A stretch of 64,000 bases of DNA from Armillaria gallica. Taxonomy: Eukaryota; Basidiomycota; Agaricomycetes; Agaricales; Physalacriaceae. The first letter of the stretch is position 1, and every line of letters begins with the position of its first letter. Under the pieces are notes generated by a model. The model did not search any database. It was not told the origin of the DNA and was given only the letters and a program-made list of their open reading frames with translations. A program made the translations under genes and the position numbers. Positions 24,071 through 34,739 of this stretch are shown here, in pieces. The stretch spans positions 5,425,001-5,489,000 of the forward strand of contig JBANDB010000007.1 in assembly GCA_037576215.1 (NCBI GenBank), given 5' to 3'.

Positions 24071-25937
24071 TGAAGAGACTCTGTGCGTGCAGGCTAGAAA
24101 TGCAACAGTGTCGAAGACACTGATCACACTCACACCCAACACTACACACACAAACCCTCAAGTTCTTGGGGGGGATATTATGCGATAGAAGCAGATTGAA
24201 GCAAAACAACTAAACTCTCAGAATATACAATACACGCGTATAGCAATAGCGCGCGTCACGTATCTAGATCTCTCTAAGTCCAAAGGCTTTTATAACAAGA
24301 GGGGCGACCAATGTCGCCGGGCCTCAAGGCAAGGTGTACTACAATACACGATACGTCGCCACACACCCACAAAACCCTCAATAAGTCGCGCGCGTCACAC
24401 ACAGGTAACCACAACAACCTAAACACACTCTAAACACGACTCAAAGCTTGCGCTCTAAGCAGAAACCCTTCACAAAACGTCCACTCAAGCCACAGGATTT
24501 GAACCTACACACTCAAGCTTCCAAAACCAATCGTAGACCCACAGGGTTTGAACCTATGCCGATCCAGAGACACAATAACCAACTAAACCCCGTCCAACAA
24601 GCCAAAGGGTTTGAACCTCTGCCGCTTGCGGAAATGAGAACCCTCAAGCGCGCACTAATCAAACCACAGGGTTTGAACCTGTGCCGCCTGTAGCGCCGCG
24701 CGTTAGAAGAAGGCCTCTGTACGAACACTAATCAGACCAAAGGGTTTTAACCTCAGCTGCCTGTAGTATCTCGCACACAAGAAACGCCGTCCGACAAGCC
24801 AAAGGGTTTGAACCTCTGCCACTTGCGGAATGGTATACCCAACTAAGCGCGTGCTAATCAGACCAAAGGGTTTTAACCTCTGCCGCCTGTAACACCGCGC
24901 GTCACAAGAAACCCTCAAAACTCAAGAGCGCGTCCGCAATGACACAATATCTCTTATTCTCAGGGTAGAGCGCAGTCAACCAGTCACTCAAACCATACAC
25001 GAGTCCCCGCTAGGCAAGTCCCCTGCTAAGCAAGTCCCCCGCTAAGCTTTCTACGCCTCGCGCGCAACTCAATTCACTCGGTATGATATCAATTCTAGGT
25101 TTATTCTCTCGCTCGAAGTTACAAACTAATCCTGCTGCTAGGGCGTCAAGCTGGAGGCTTGCACGCGACTACAACGGGGGTCCGAAACTTGTACACTACA
25201 AGTACACTGCGCTATTTATCTATTTTACATCCTACAAATTTGTACCACCAAATATAGTATTATTTAAGCTGCGGGGTACTTTCGCCTGCGTCCCGCGCAT
25301 GTTGCAATTATCACGCCATAGCTTGGCGCTGACTCAGGAGTCTGGCCCGGGGCCAGGTCCTGTCTCTGAGTGTCACGGCATCGGTTACCAAGGCTATGAC
25401 ACGCGGGTTGACATCAGTTGCCATATCCCCGGAGTTATAGCCTACCCCGCAACTCTTATTTCGCTTCCTAGTATTCTCACAGGGAATTCCATTGTAGTGA
25501 GGGCAATGTGCTTCTTGTCTAGGCCTCGCGCATTTTGGCTGAAGCCCGGAACTTCGGATTTACTTGAGTTCTGACATCTCAAGGTCTAGAACTCTAAGCT
25601 CTGGGCCTGCCATGCCTTTCGCGTCATAGATCACTGCTACGCGAAGTCTTAATTACCCCGCAAGCGTGTCCCGCACTATTCTTAGCGCACGTATGCTTTG
25701 CCTTGTCAGAGCACTCAGTGTCAAGCACTGGGACTTCATACCTAGTACGGCCTTTCTAGTACCATTCTCAGGTTAAGCCATGCGCTCCACCCAGCTTTAC
25801 TCTGGTAATATCATTACTGGCATTATAAACACTGCGCTCTGTTGCTTTCATCATTGCCTTCGTGTCTGGGCATTATTGCCTGTACTCATTTGTACAATTC
25901 GCAAATTTACACGCGTGAATGCTTTTCAAGCGTGTCA
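24071..25937 (-). repeat. 5' LTR of the gag-only element (1867 bp)
   Basis: It is nearly identical to 17132-19000. Seen differences include a C/T change near 24508, a 2-bp indel with changes near 24692, G/A near 25674 and A/G near 25861. It carries the same seven-unit T-arm-like array (about 24494-24878). In minus sense it drives transcription toward gag. Confidence 0.92.
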
Positions 25938-26016
25938 CCGCTCTCATCTGTTCTTCACAAGGCACACGTTAAAGGACTAGGGCTTGTTCCTCATTGACAC
26001 CTCAATGATGGGGGTG

Positions 26017-26238
26017 TGTTAACCTGCATGGGTCTTGTTGATCATTGTGGTGTTTGGCTATGGCATCTTACGTACCATTTATTCTGGACTTTGGCTCCTT
26101 CCCTCCTTAGTCATCTCTCTCATCTTTTTGATGATTAAGGAGGTAAGCGCTCTTGTATATCTTGCTTATCTACATACTCACATACCATACTTACAGTCCT
26201 GACTTGTGTCCTCTGTCGATAGGTGCAACCGGTCTACA
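26017..26238 (+). repeat. Copia 1 3' LTR (222 bp)
   Basis: It starts TGTTAACC and ends TCTACA, and matches the 5' LTR minus the 68-bp duplication. The putative intron is at 26143-26196. The purine-rich tract AATGATGGGGGTG precedes it, and GTTGG follows at 26239-26243. Confidence 0.93.
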
Positions 26239-28590
26239 GTTGGGTCTCAGTATCAATCATAATAATAATATAACAGTTTAGAAGGGGCACATATGAATAC
26301 TCATGTTTCTGAGTCTCAGAAATTTTTGGAGTTGAGTCCAATGAATTCCCTAACCTTAAAGACCCCCACAACACTCCAGGAACACATTGCAAACCTTTGA
26401 GATCCATGGTAAAAATAGTGATAGTGAAAATCCCCAAAATGCCATTTAGCTCACATTTCTGAGTGTTGGAGAAGGTAATTCTGATATAGAATACAATATA
26501 TATATAGTATAATAGTGTGTACAAAAGACTGGGATGATCTGAAATGTATTGGCAGAGATATAAGATGATTTTTCTGAAAATATGGAGAAGCATCACTCTG
26601 ATTTTGATGTTCTGGTCATCCTAAGGCCTAGGAACTATCAGATTCGGATTCCTAGACTCAAAAAACCCTAGAATCACCAATCATCCATGGGGTTTATGTG
26701 TCAAAACTCTGAAGTAATGAGTATGCACTCAGTTATGCACAAAGATATCCTCTGTGCATAGATATTGTATTATTAAAAATTACCCCTAGGGATGATTGAT
26801 GATTCTAGGGGTTTTTGGGTTTAGGAATCTGAATCCAATAGTCCCTAGGCCTTAGGATGACCAGAACATCAAAATCAGGGTGATGCTTCTCCATATTTTC
26901 AGAAAAATCATCTTATATCTCTGCCAATACATTTCGGATCATCCCAGTCTTTTGTACACACTATTATACTATATATATATTGTATTCTATATCAGAATTA
27001 CCTTCTCCAACACTCAGAAATGTGAGCTAAATGGCATTTTGGGGATTTTCACTATCACTATTTTTACCATGGATCTCAAAGGTTTGCAATGTGTTCCTGG
27101 AGTGCTGTGGGGGTCTTTAAGGTCAGGGAATTCATTGGACTCAACTCCAAAAATTTCTGAGACTCAGAAACATGAGTATTCATATGTGCCCTTTCTAAAC
27201 TGTTATATCATTATTATTATTGATACTGAGACCCAACAAATGCAACCTAGAGTCATTTAGGGGTTTTCAAGGTCAAGAAATTCAATGGTAATACTCCCAG
27301 AGCAATCTGATGCCTAGAAAACAAAATAATACATATTTACCCCTCAATTCCCTATTTTTTACAGTGTTCTGGTACTCATATATAACTAATGAAAATGTAT
27401 TCTAAGGTTTTCATAGTGTAGAAATTAAATGGTGAAGTTCCTGAAGCAATCTGATGCACATAGTACCCCTAAAATGTGAATTTCCTGCTTATTTTCGCTA
27501 TTTTTCACTATTTTAGCCCTTTTAACCACTCTCCAAGGCCCCCCATACTTCACTAGATAGTTCGCTTTTATGTTATTTATATTTGGGTATATAATAGTAC
27601 TATCCCCTAACCCACCAAACACCCAGAGGATGCTCTAATAAGCCTAAACCCCTATTCAGTTCAAAAATGGACTGATATTATTGATGGCATTCTGCACTGC
27701 CACTACATCCAACCAATTTCGGCACATCCATTCATTTTTGGCCACATTTCAATGAAATAACCTTACAGGCATAAAGAAAAGTATAGGGCAGGATCCTCTT
27801 TTTAATATTAGCCCAATCTATTGAGAAATTAGCTGATATAGTGACCCAAATATTAATGGAGTCACTATACCAGCTAATTATAGATTATTATAAGAGGCCT
27901 AGAATTTAATTTTAGCTCTTTCCAATAAGGAATAAGCTAGATTTTTGAGAAACATTGATCTAGCATTTTAAATCTGGCCCTAGTCTCTAAAAATAGCAAA
28001 AATACACAATTAATGTTAATAATAGATCCTTTCCTCATCACCCCACCCTAAAAATAGCCTCACCTAGACCCCCTACCTATATCACAACCCAATATGAAAT
28101 ATTGCTAGTATCGCTAACAATGCAATATTGCTCTATAACAATAGGCCTATTATTATAGGCTCTCTATGTAATAGAAATCACTATTATAATAGTAATATTT
28201 GTAAAGGGGCTAGGGTGTTGGGTGTAAAGGTACAACATAGAAGAGAATTGATTGTGTTGCTTATAATCATAGTAAAAGGAATGGTCAATTGCTTAGATTA
28301 GAGTTGAAGACATTGTACATATGCCCAGCTCGATGACTATATATAACTAAGCAGTTATCCAGCTCGATAAGTGACAGGTCACATGATGTGACAAAGAGCC
28401 ATCCAGCTGAATGACTTGTGACTACAATTACAGTCACAATTTTATTTACTAATTCAATAAAATTTAGAGATACATCACAGTTCAGTTTATTTGCTTTAAT
28501 TGCTATTTATTGTAGACCTATCACATTATATCTTTCATTATCTGACAATCTTAAATCATATTTTTATCAACTTGATCTGTAATTGAATTT

Positions 28591-29019
28591 TGGGTGACCT
28601 TTATTGTGGGTACCAGCAACTCCCTACTAAATTCAGGCTGCGAGCATTACCAAAAATGGACTGGAATACCTGAACTTCATGGATGCACCTACTGTGGGTT
28701 GAAGGAGCAAGATTCAGCAGTACTTTTGCGAAAACAACTTACTCTGAATATAATTTTGCATGTTTTCTTTGTGACAGATTTTTAAATTTACATCATTTTA
28801 ATTGATTTCTGCAAAACTTCTCATACTTGCACACTGTATTTTTCACTCTTGTCTCACAGAAAACATATATTCTAGTTGGAAAGGCATCCCCACGAATTTC
28901 TAGAGAGGCTTACTCAGCTCATGGTCCAGAACCAGGATTTGCTGGTACCCATTTATTGCTTCCATACATGGAGCTACAGTACTAAAAAGGTTTTTCTAAA
29001 ATAGTTGTATTTATTATAT
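28591..29019. other. Flank of the palindrome, nothing recognised
   Basis: AT-rich sequence with one short frame (28594-28785) that has no recognisable features. Confidence 0.4.
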
Positions 29020-29978
29020 TTATAAAGAATTCATATCTATATTTGACAATACAGCAGTATCCAGGGTATTAAGGCACAGATGCATTTGAAATAGAGTGTA
29101 CCAGTCTTGTATTCGGTAGAATACATATGAGAAACAGTTATGAACTGTCCTACCTTGGTAACCTTTCTGACTGGAGGCATGGAAATCAGGCAGACACAGA
29201 TAAGCCACTGCATACCCATTTGCATGTGGAAAGTGCTGCCCCAGCCACTGCAATAGAACTGTACAGTTGATTACATAAAGCTTTTGAGCTGCTCTCACAC
29301 TAGCCTCAAATACTGGGCCAAAGATAGCCATCGAGGATTGGTTTAGCAATGCATGTGTAATATTGAAGGAACAGGGGCTACTAGGGTACCAGGGTCATCA
29401 TCATAAGTCTCCAGCATGTTGGAAGGCCTAGAGATAAAATTTCAGTTAGATGTAATCAGGTCACAATGGATGCTTCCTTCTCAGTATAACACATGACATG
29501 CAGAACCAGCAGTGGGTATGCAGAAGGCAAACACATAGGAGGACTGTATGTTGCAGGCCAGAGGGTGTTGGACATTGAATATATCGCCTATGAAGGATGT
29601 ATGATGGAGAAGTGTTGATATCTGCTCTGAACAACCATTGCAAAAGTCACTATAGCACCCAGTAATTCTCAAGACCATCGTATACCTTGATTTTGCAGGA
29701 CTATCTAGATGAGTGAATATCTTATCAGTACAGTGGTGCAGAGACAAGACAATGGAGTCAAGATGTCTACCAATCTTGCCCTTCAGTTGGATTAAGAAAT
29801 GATCACTGGAGAAACGATAAGAGAGCCTACACGAGTTTTGGTCAGATAAATGGATCGAAGGCAACGACTTTGACTTTACAGTGAATGGCCTGGCACTCCA
29901 ACTCTTTAACCTGTGAGGTGAATGATCATGCAAAGCAACAAGTCCGAGAACCCAGCAATGGGTTCCAGTCATCCACAA
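29020..29978 (-). pseudogene. Unidentified spliced coding remnant
   Basis: Two minus-strand frames (29978-29481 and 29349-29020) have protein-like composition and lie close enough to be exons of one gene. The upstream frame contains CYSDFCNGCSEQISTLLHH; the downstream one contains LLQWLGQHFPHANGYAVAYL. Neither shows a domain I recognise, and stops separate them without a clean intron. The downstream frame overlaps a second minus frame, suggesting a frameshift. Confidence 0.3.
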
Positions 29979-30450
29979 AGTATCTCAATGCCAAATAATC
30001 AAATCTACAAGTGTGTGCTGGAAGGAGGAATGGGGGGAAATGATTGAAAACATCACAGCAATATTTTGGTCAGATGAATAACCAATCCTTCCCAATTAGG
30101 CCAGGCTGCTCTTGGCATCAACCACATGGGTCATTCAAAAAAACATGTCATGGAAGATTCTAGGCTTGCCACCAATTGTGACAAAAGCAACCATAGTTAT
30201 GCCAAGTAGGTGACTTTGTGATATTCAGATCTCAGGTACTAACTGACCTTTTTGCTCAGAAATCAGGAGGCTATCTGCATGCGACAAAAAGACACCTACA
30301 AAAAATCCAGATGAGACAAGTGTGTTTTTCTTGAATTGTTTCAATAGAATCTTGACCTTAAATTTTCTTTCAGACATCTGCACCGGATCCAGGGTAGCAA
30401 TGCATTGGAGTTACAAAAAGCAACAAGGTAAATTTTCTATTTTACTTCAA
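29979..30450. other. Nothing recognised
   Basis: No ORF or repeat is evident between two remnants. Confidence 0.4.
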
Positions 30451-31173
30451 AGTGCATTATTTGATCACTGTTCATAGCTCCCACTCCCAGTCGATGCCGA
30501 GCGAGGTGGAGAATAAAAGTGACCTGATAATTGAACTCAGTGTTTGCACTAAGCAAATCGAAGTCGACTTTGGCACCTTCATTGACGACGACCCTGTCAT
30601 CTATGCCAAGTTGTTGATGCATCAATACTTCTGCGACAGGGTCATTCAGGGATGCATGAAGGTCTTTACCGATCCACTAAGTCAGCTTTATGAATGGCAC
30701 ACCTCTTATAAAAATGTCTTGGATGCAGTCCTACAACTGGATGGCTGCTCACCTTAGAGGGTGGCAATGCAGAAGGTAGAACAGCCACTTTGGGACACCA
30801 TCAGATATCTGGAAAATATCTGGTGCTCAGCTATTGAAGGACCAAAGGAGTTGCATGACACATACAATCAGAAGTGTTTGACATGGCAACATGCTCTGTA
30901 GGTCATGTATAATGTTATTCAGTAGCTAGCTGAATCTTAGCTGAGTACCTCAATATTAAGTTTTCTTGTGGTTGTTCAATTTAAAAAAATAGATTTAAAC
31001 ATTTACATTGGGCAGGATATTTAAGCTAAGAGATCGGCAAAGACAATATCACTACACTATGACTACTGCTGACTTCCCATTAATTGCTCATACTAACCTG
31101 CAAACACAAATATAACTGACAGGAAGTTCATCAGATGTGTGACACAGAAGAGAAGCAGATTAGTCATACCAGA

Positions 31174-31608
31174 TCAAGGTAGGAACACGACACCTCCTCC
31201 TGCAATGCCTGCATCCAGGCACAGGCAGCCGACATACATGGATGGCACCTTGCAGTACACCACACCACTGACACCAATAATGAGGGCTGCAGTAGCCTCC
31301 CTAGATGAGCAGGTCAGTAAGGAAATTTTTGAGAAAAGAAACTGAACTTGCCAGCCTGCATAAATTCTGATGTCTAAACCCTGGGCCATGAGGTAATATG
31401 GACCCTGCTCACAGGTGTGGGGGACATAGTAGTCAAACCTGTCAGGGACTATAATGGCATTGTCTAGGAGAGGTCCAAATAGAATGAGCCCTGTAGGCAT
31501 GGGCTGCACTACAGGAGCGGCGAGGGGAACAACCACTGGGGCTGGCATAGGCATGGGGGTCAGCATGTGAACCAGCAGTGGGTGGGGGTCAGGGATGAGC
31601 GATGGCAT
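31174..31608 (-). pseudogene. Possible RNase H1 N-terminal (viroplasmin-like) domain fragment
   Basis: The minus strand encodes a Pro/Met/Val-rich stretch, then GPYYLMAQGLDIRIYAGW. After a possible intron (acceptor CATCTAG near 31303) it continues ATAALIIGVSGVVYCKVPS. That order (YYxxxxGxxxxIYxxW...GxSGxxYKxF) is the pattern of the small RNA/DNA-hybrid-binding domain at the N-terminus of RNase H1 and related fungal proteins. It lies opposite the plus-strand remnant, so one of the two readings may be a shadow. Confidence 0.4.
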
Positions 31609-32954
31609 GCCCAGGGGGATTTCAGAACAAGCTTCTCATGACCTCTGCCATACCTCAAAGTCTGCTGGCGTAATGGAACTGGGGAGCGGTGCTACCATAG
31701 GCTGAGAAGCTGGTGAAGGCTGGATACGGGAGACAATCCACACCATCCTCTCATGCTGGACAGGGGTGAGTTGCAGTGCACTGAAAATTACTGCGAGGAC
31801 TGAAAGGAATGTTAGTGATCAATAAAAATTATATAGCTGTAAGAGTGATTTACCTGCATTGTCAGCGCCACCATTGTTCATGTGCTTTGGGGAGTTTTGG
31901 TCAGTCATGTCGATGATTAGACAACAAGAAAAGGTAGAGAAGGATTTGTGGCTCTTGTACCAGGCATCTGAAGCTTATTTTGCAACTGTACAGGTGCATT
32001 CAGCCACAAAAAGGGAAAGATGTCCTAATAATCAGTTAAGACATAAAACACTGAACGAAAACTCACCACAACAGAGGGTTAAAGCTTGAAGTTCCAACTA
32101 TTATCCTTTAGTGGATCATTGTAGGCATCCAATGTTCAAAATGTCAATGGCAGCAATCACAGATGAGGGAGAAGTCAAGAGGTTAGTTTTTTATCATGGT
32201 CCAAAGATGGAAATAACATAATGTGATGTTTTTGATTTTAGGAATGATGTGACAAAGACCCTTTATGGTGAAACCGACATGGTTCTTACAATTGTGTTAC
32301 CTCCCTTCCCAAAAGGATGGGTGAAAGGCTCGCGTCTGCCCTTCTTCAAATCCTTCCAAATCCCTTTCGCATATCATTGTTCCCAAGGTGTAACACCCAC
32401 CAAAGAATTTGTCGACACCATCACCAACCAATATGTTTGTATCTATGGGTGGGACCTTCCTGTGGACAAAGAGCCTACTAGCTTGCCAGTGCCTCCTTAT
32501 TTGGAAGTGCTGATGCTGGATCAGAAGGCTGTGAAGGCAGCCAAAATTCTTTGATTCACAATGGTACACTTATTCGTTTAGAATTGATGAGCCTGTTCTG
32601 ACATTATGTTTTAGAGCATCTACAACTGGCTCAACTATCGATGGAAGCACCCTAAATCTGGCCCTGCTCCCTTGCTTGTGAACCAACGTAATCTCAAATC
32701 AGCTGACCCTTTCCACCTCCTTCTCTGCAATGTCACCAGTGTCGATATTGGACATTCTTGAGCACTGACTGCAGCAGAGTGATGGTCCAAGGATCATTAT
32801 GGGACCATCAAGGAAGATGTGGATGAGCAACTTGAGGGAGAAGGAAGGGCTCATATTGGAGCAGCTGCTACTTACATAAGAAAGCAGTTTGCTGCCCTGC
32901 CTCCTGAGGAATAGAAAAAGTACAAGGTCTTGGCGAAGGAGGAAGGAAATACGG

Positions 32955-34739
32955 TGACATGCTTGAAAAGCGTTCACATGTGTAATTTTGCAAAGTGTAT
33001 CAATACATACATTTTATAAAAGCTAGATACCAAGGGAATGAGATATATCTTAGAGCACAATGTTCTCAGTGCAGGCAATGCAATACCTTGAGTGATGTTC
33101 AGTGGAGCACATGGCTTAACTGTAGAGTGATACCATAAGGGTCATGCTAAGTCTAAAGCCCCAGCACTTGACACTGAATATGCTGACAATGCACAGAAGA
33201 TGCATGCTAAGAATAGAACCAGCAAAGCTCAGGAGGTAATTGATACTTCACACAACCTTGATCTATGATGCACAAGGCACTGTCATGCTGGGAGCTAGCA
33301 CTCTAGACCTCAGAATGTGTATAATTGAAGTAAGACCAATGTCTCTGACTTCAGCCGATGCGCATGAGGCCTAGACTAGAAACTAGTGGTCCTAGAAGAC
33401 CATGGAAATCACTAAAAGATATTATTACTATAAAGATGAGTTGCACCCTAGGCTACAACTCCAAGGAGATACTAGGCGATGTCAGTATGTGTGGATAGTG
33501 TGGCTAACTGATGTTGCACAGCTGAGAGGCTAGAATCTGGCCTCGAGCTGGAGCTCTGAGTAAATGCCAAGCAATGGCATGATTATGGCGACATGCGTGA
33601 CACTCAGGAAAGGAAGTTCTGCAAGCCAAGAGTTACTATTTAAGGTTGTATTAATTGGTAGAATGCAGTGTATATAAATACTGTAGTATAGTAATAGTGT
33701 ACAAGTTTCGGACCCCCCTTGTTGGAGCGCGAAAGCCCTCAGCTTAGCGCTCTAGCTTCGGGATTAGTTTGTAGCTTCGAGTGAGAGAATAAACCTTTAT
33801 TGATAACAATTGAGTGACTTGAGTTGCGCATGAGACATAGAAAGCTAGTGCGGGACTTGTGTACTGTTTGAGTGATTGGTTGACTTGCGCTCTACCCTGA
33901 GAATAAGAGATATTATGTTATTGCAGATGCACTCTTGAGTTTTGAGAGTTTCTTGTGATGCATGGTGCTACAGGCAGCAGAGGTTCAAACCCTTTGGTCT
34001 GATTAGCATGCACTTAGTTGGGTATACTATTCCGCAAGTGGCAGAGGTTCAAACCCTTTGGCTTGTTGGACAGCATTTCTTGTGTGCAAGATACCACAGG
34101 CAGCAGAGGTTCAAACCCTTTGGTCTGGTTAGTGTTTATACAGGGGTCTTCTTTAACATGTGGTGCTACAGGTGGCACAGGTTCAAACCCTGTGGTCTGA
34201 TTAGTGTGCGCTTGAGGGTTCTCATTTCTGCAAGCAGCAGAGGTTCAAACCCTTTGGCTTGTCGGATGGGGTTTATTTGGTTATTGTTTCTCTGGATTGG
34301 CACAGGTTCAAATCCTGTGGCTTGAGTGGACGTGTTTTGAAGAGTTTCTATTTAGAGCACAAGCTTTGACTTGTGTTTAGGGTGTGTTTAAGTTCTTTGT
34401 GGTCACCTGTGTGTGTCACACAAGGCTTATTGAGGGTTTTGTTAGTGTGTGGCGTCAAGTTGTGTATTGTAGTACACCTTGCCTTGAGGCCTGGTGACAT
34501 CTGTCACCTCTCTTGTTATAAAAGCCTTTGGACTTAGAGAGATCTAGATACCCTACGAGCACTATCGCTATACGTGTGTATCGTATATTCTGAGAGTTTA
34601 GTTGTATTGCTTCAATCTGCTTCTATCACATAATATCCCCCAAGAACTTTGAGGGTTTGTGTGTGTAGTGTTGGGTGTGGGTGTGATCAGTGTCTTCGAC
34701 TCTGTTGCATTTCTAGCCTGCATACACAGAGTCTCTTCA
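32955..34739 (+). repeat. Solo LTR of the gag-only element family, CpG-depleted
   Basis: It starts TGACATGCTTGAAAAGC and ends AGAGTCTCTTCA, the same termini as the LTRs at 17132 and 24071 but in plus orientation and 1785 bp long. It carries six T-arm-like units (about 33982, 34046, 34108, 34180, 34242, 34305). Many CpG sites of the young LTRs are TpG or CpA here (ACGCGTG becomes ACATGTG at the start). Flanks ACGG and ACAG may be a decayed 4-bp target duplication. It splits the coding remnant described for this region. Confidence 0.88.

Larger units (their letters stand above)
17132..25937 (-). mobile_element. Young non-autonomous Ty3/gypsy-type LTR element (gag only, with cargo)
   Basis: Two direct repeats of about 1.87 kb (17132-19000 and 24071-25937) have TG...CA ends in the minus sense (TGACACGC...TCTTCA). 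They bracket a 5.07-kb interior. In minus sense a candidate PBS (TGGAGCCCACCGCGAGG) sits two bases inside the right LTR, and a polypurine tract (GTGAGGGGGATA) abuts the left LTR, which fixes the orientation. The flanks show a 4-bp duplication, CCGC. It lies inside the copia 1 reading frame. Only about four differences between the LTRs were seen by eye, so insertion is recent. The interior has a Gag ORF but no protease, reverse transcriptase or integrase, and a spliced gene on the other strand. Confidence 0.9.
11554..26238 (+). mobile_element. Ty1/copia LTR retrotransposon 1, inactivated and split by a nested element
   Basis: The element starts TGTTGACC and ends TCTACA, with LTRs at 11554-11843 and 26017-26238 and a perfect 5-bp target duplication GTTGG. 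The primer-binding region is 11844-11863. The polyprotein is at 12379-17131, then 25938-25997 after the nested insertion. A polypurine tract (about 26004-26016, ...GATGGGGGTG) abuts the 3' LTR. LTR differences are mostly transitions, many at CpG (GCGG/GTGG, CCGG/CTGG). With three in-frame stops, a lost integrase aspartate and the nested insertion it cannot be autonomous. Without the nested element it would be about 5.9 kb, normal for copia. Confidence 0.95.
10196..28590. repeat. Giant inverted repeat (palindrome), interrupted by nested LTR elements
   Basis: The outermost left sequence AAATTCAATTACAGATCAAG (10196 on) is matched in reverse complement by CTTGATCTGTAATTGAATTT ending at 28590. The left arm is 10196-11553 plus 26244-26693; the right arm is 26785-28590. 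Both arms are about 1.8 kb once the copia insertion is removed. The roughly 90-bp centre (26694-26784) contains a small hairpin, TATGCACA/TGTGCATA. The arms look about 97-98% alike by eye, with isolated mismatches. Each arm contains mirrored frames, but none resembles a known protein. No target duplication is evident outside the ends. It is either a long-TIR fold-back element or an inverted segmental duplication. Confidence 0.9.

Noticed and set aside
26234..27260. Mirrored frames of 120 and 126 codons near the palindrome centre
   Set aside because: They are the two arms of the same inverted repeat read on opposite strands, with Ile/Tyr-rich composition and no recognisable domain; not supported as genes.
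11164..27622. 65-codon frame found in both palindrome arms
   Set aside because: It occurs twice because the arms mirror each other; the length and lack of similarity give no support for a protein.
10188..28598. Target-site duplication for the palindrome
   Set aside because: Flanks TATGTTTT and TGGGTGAC do not match, so transposition could not be shown.
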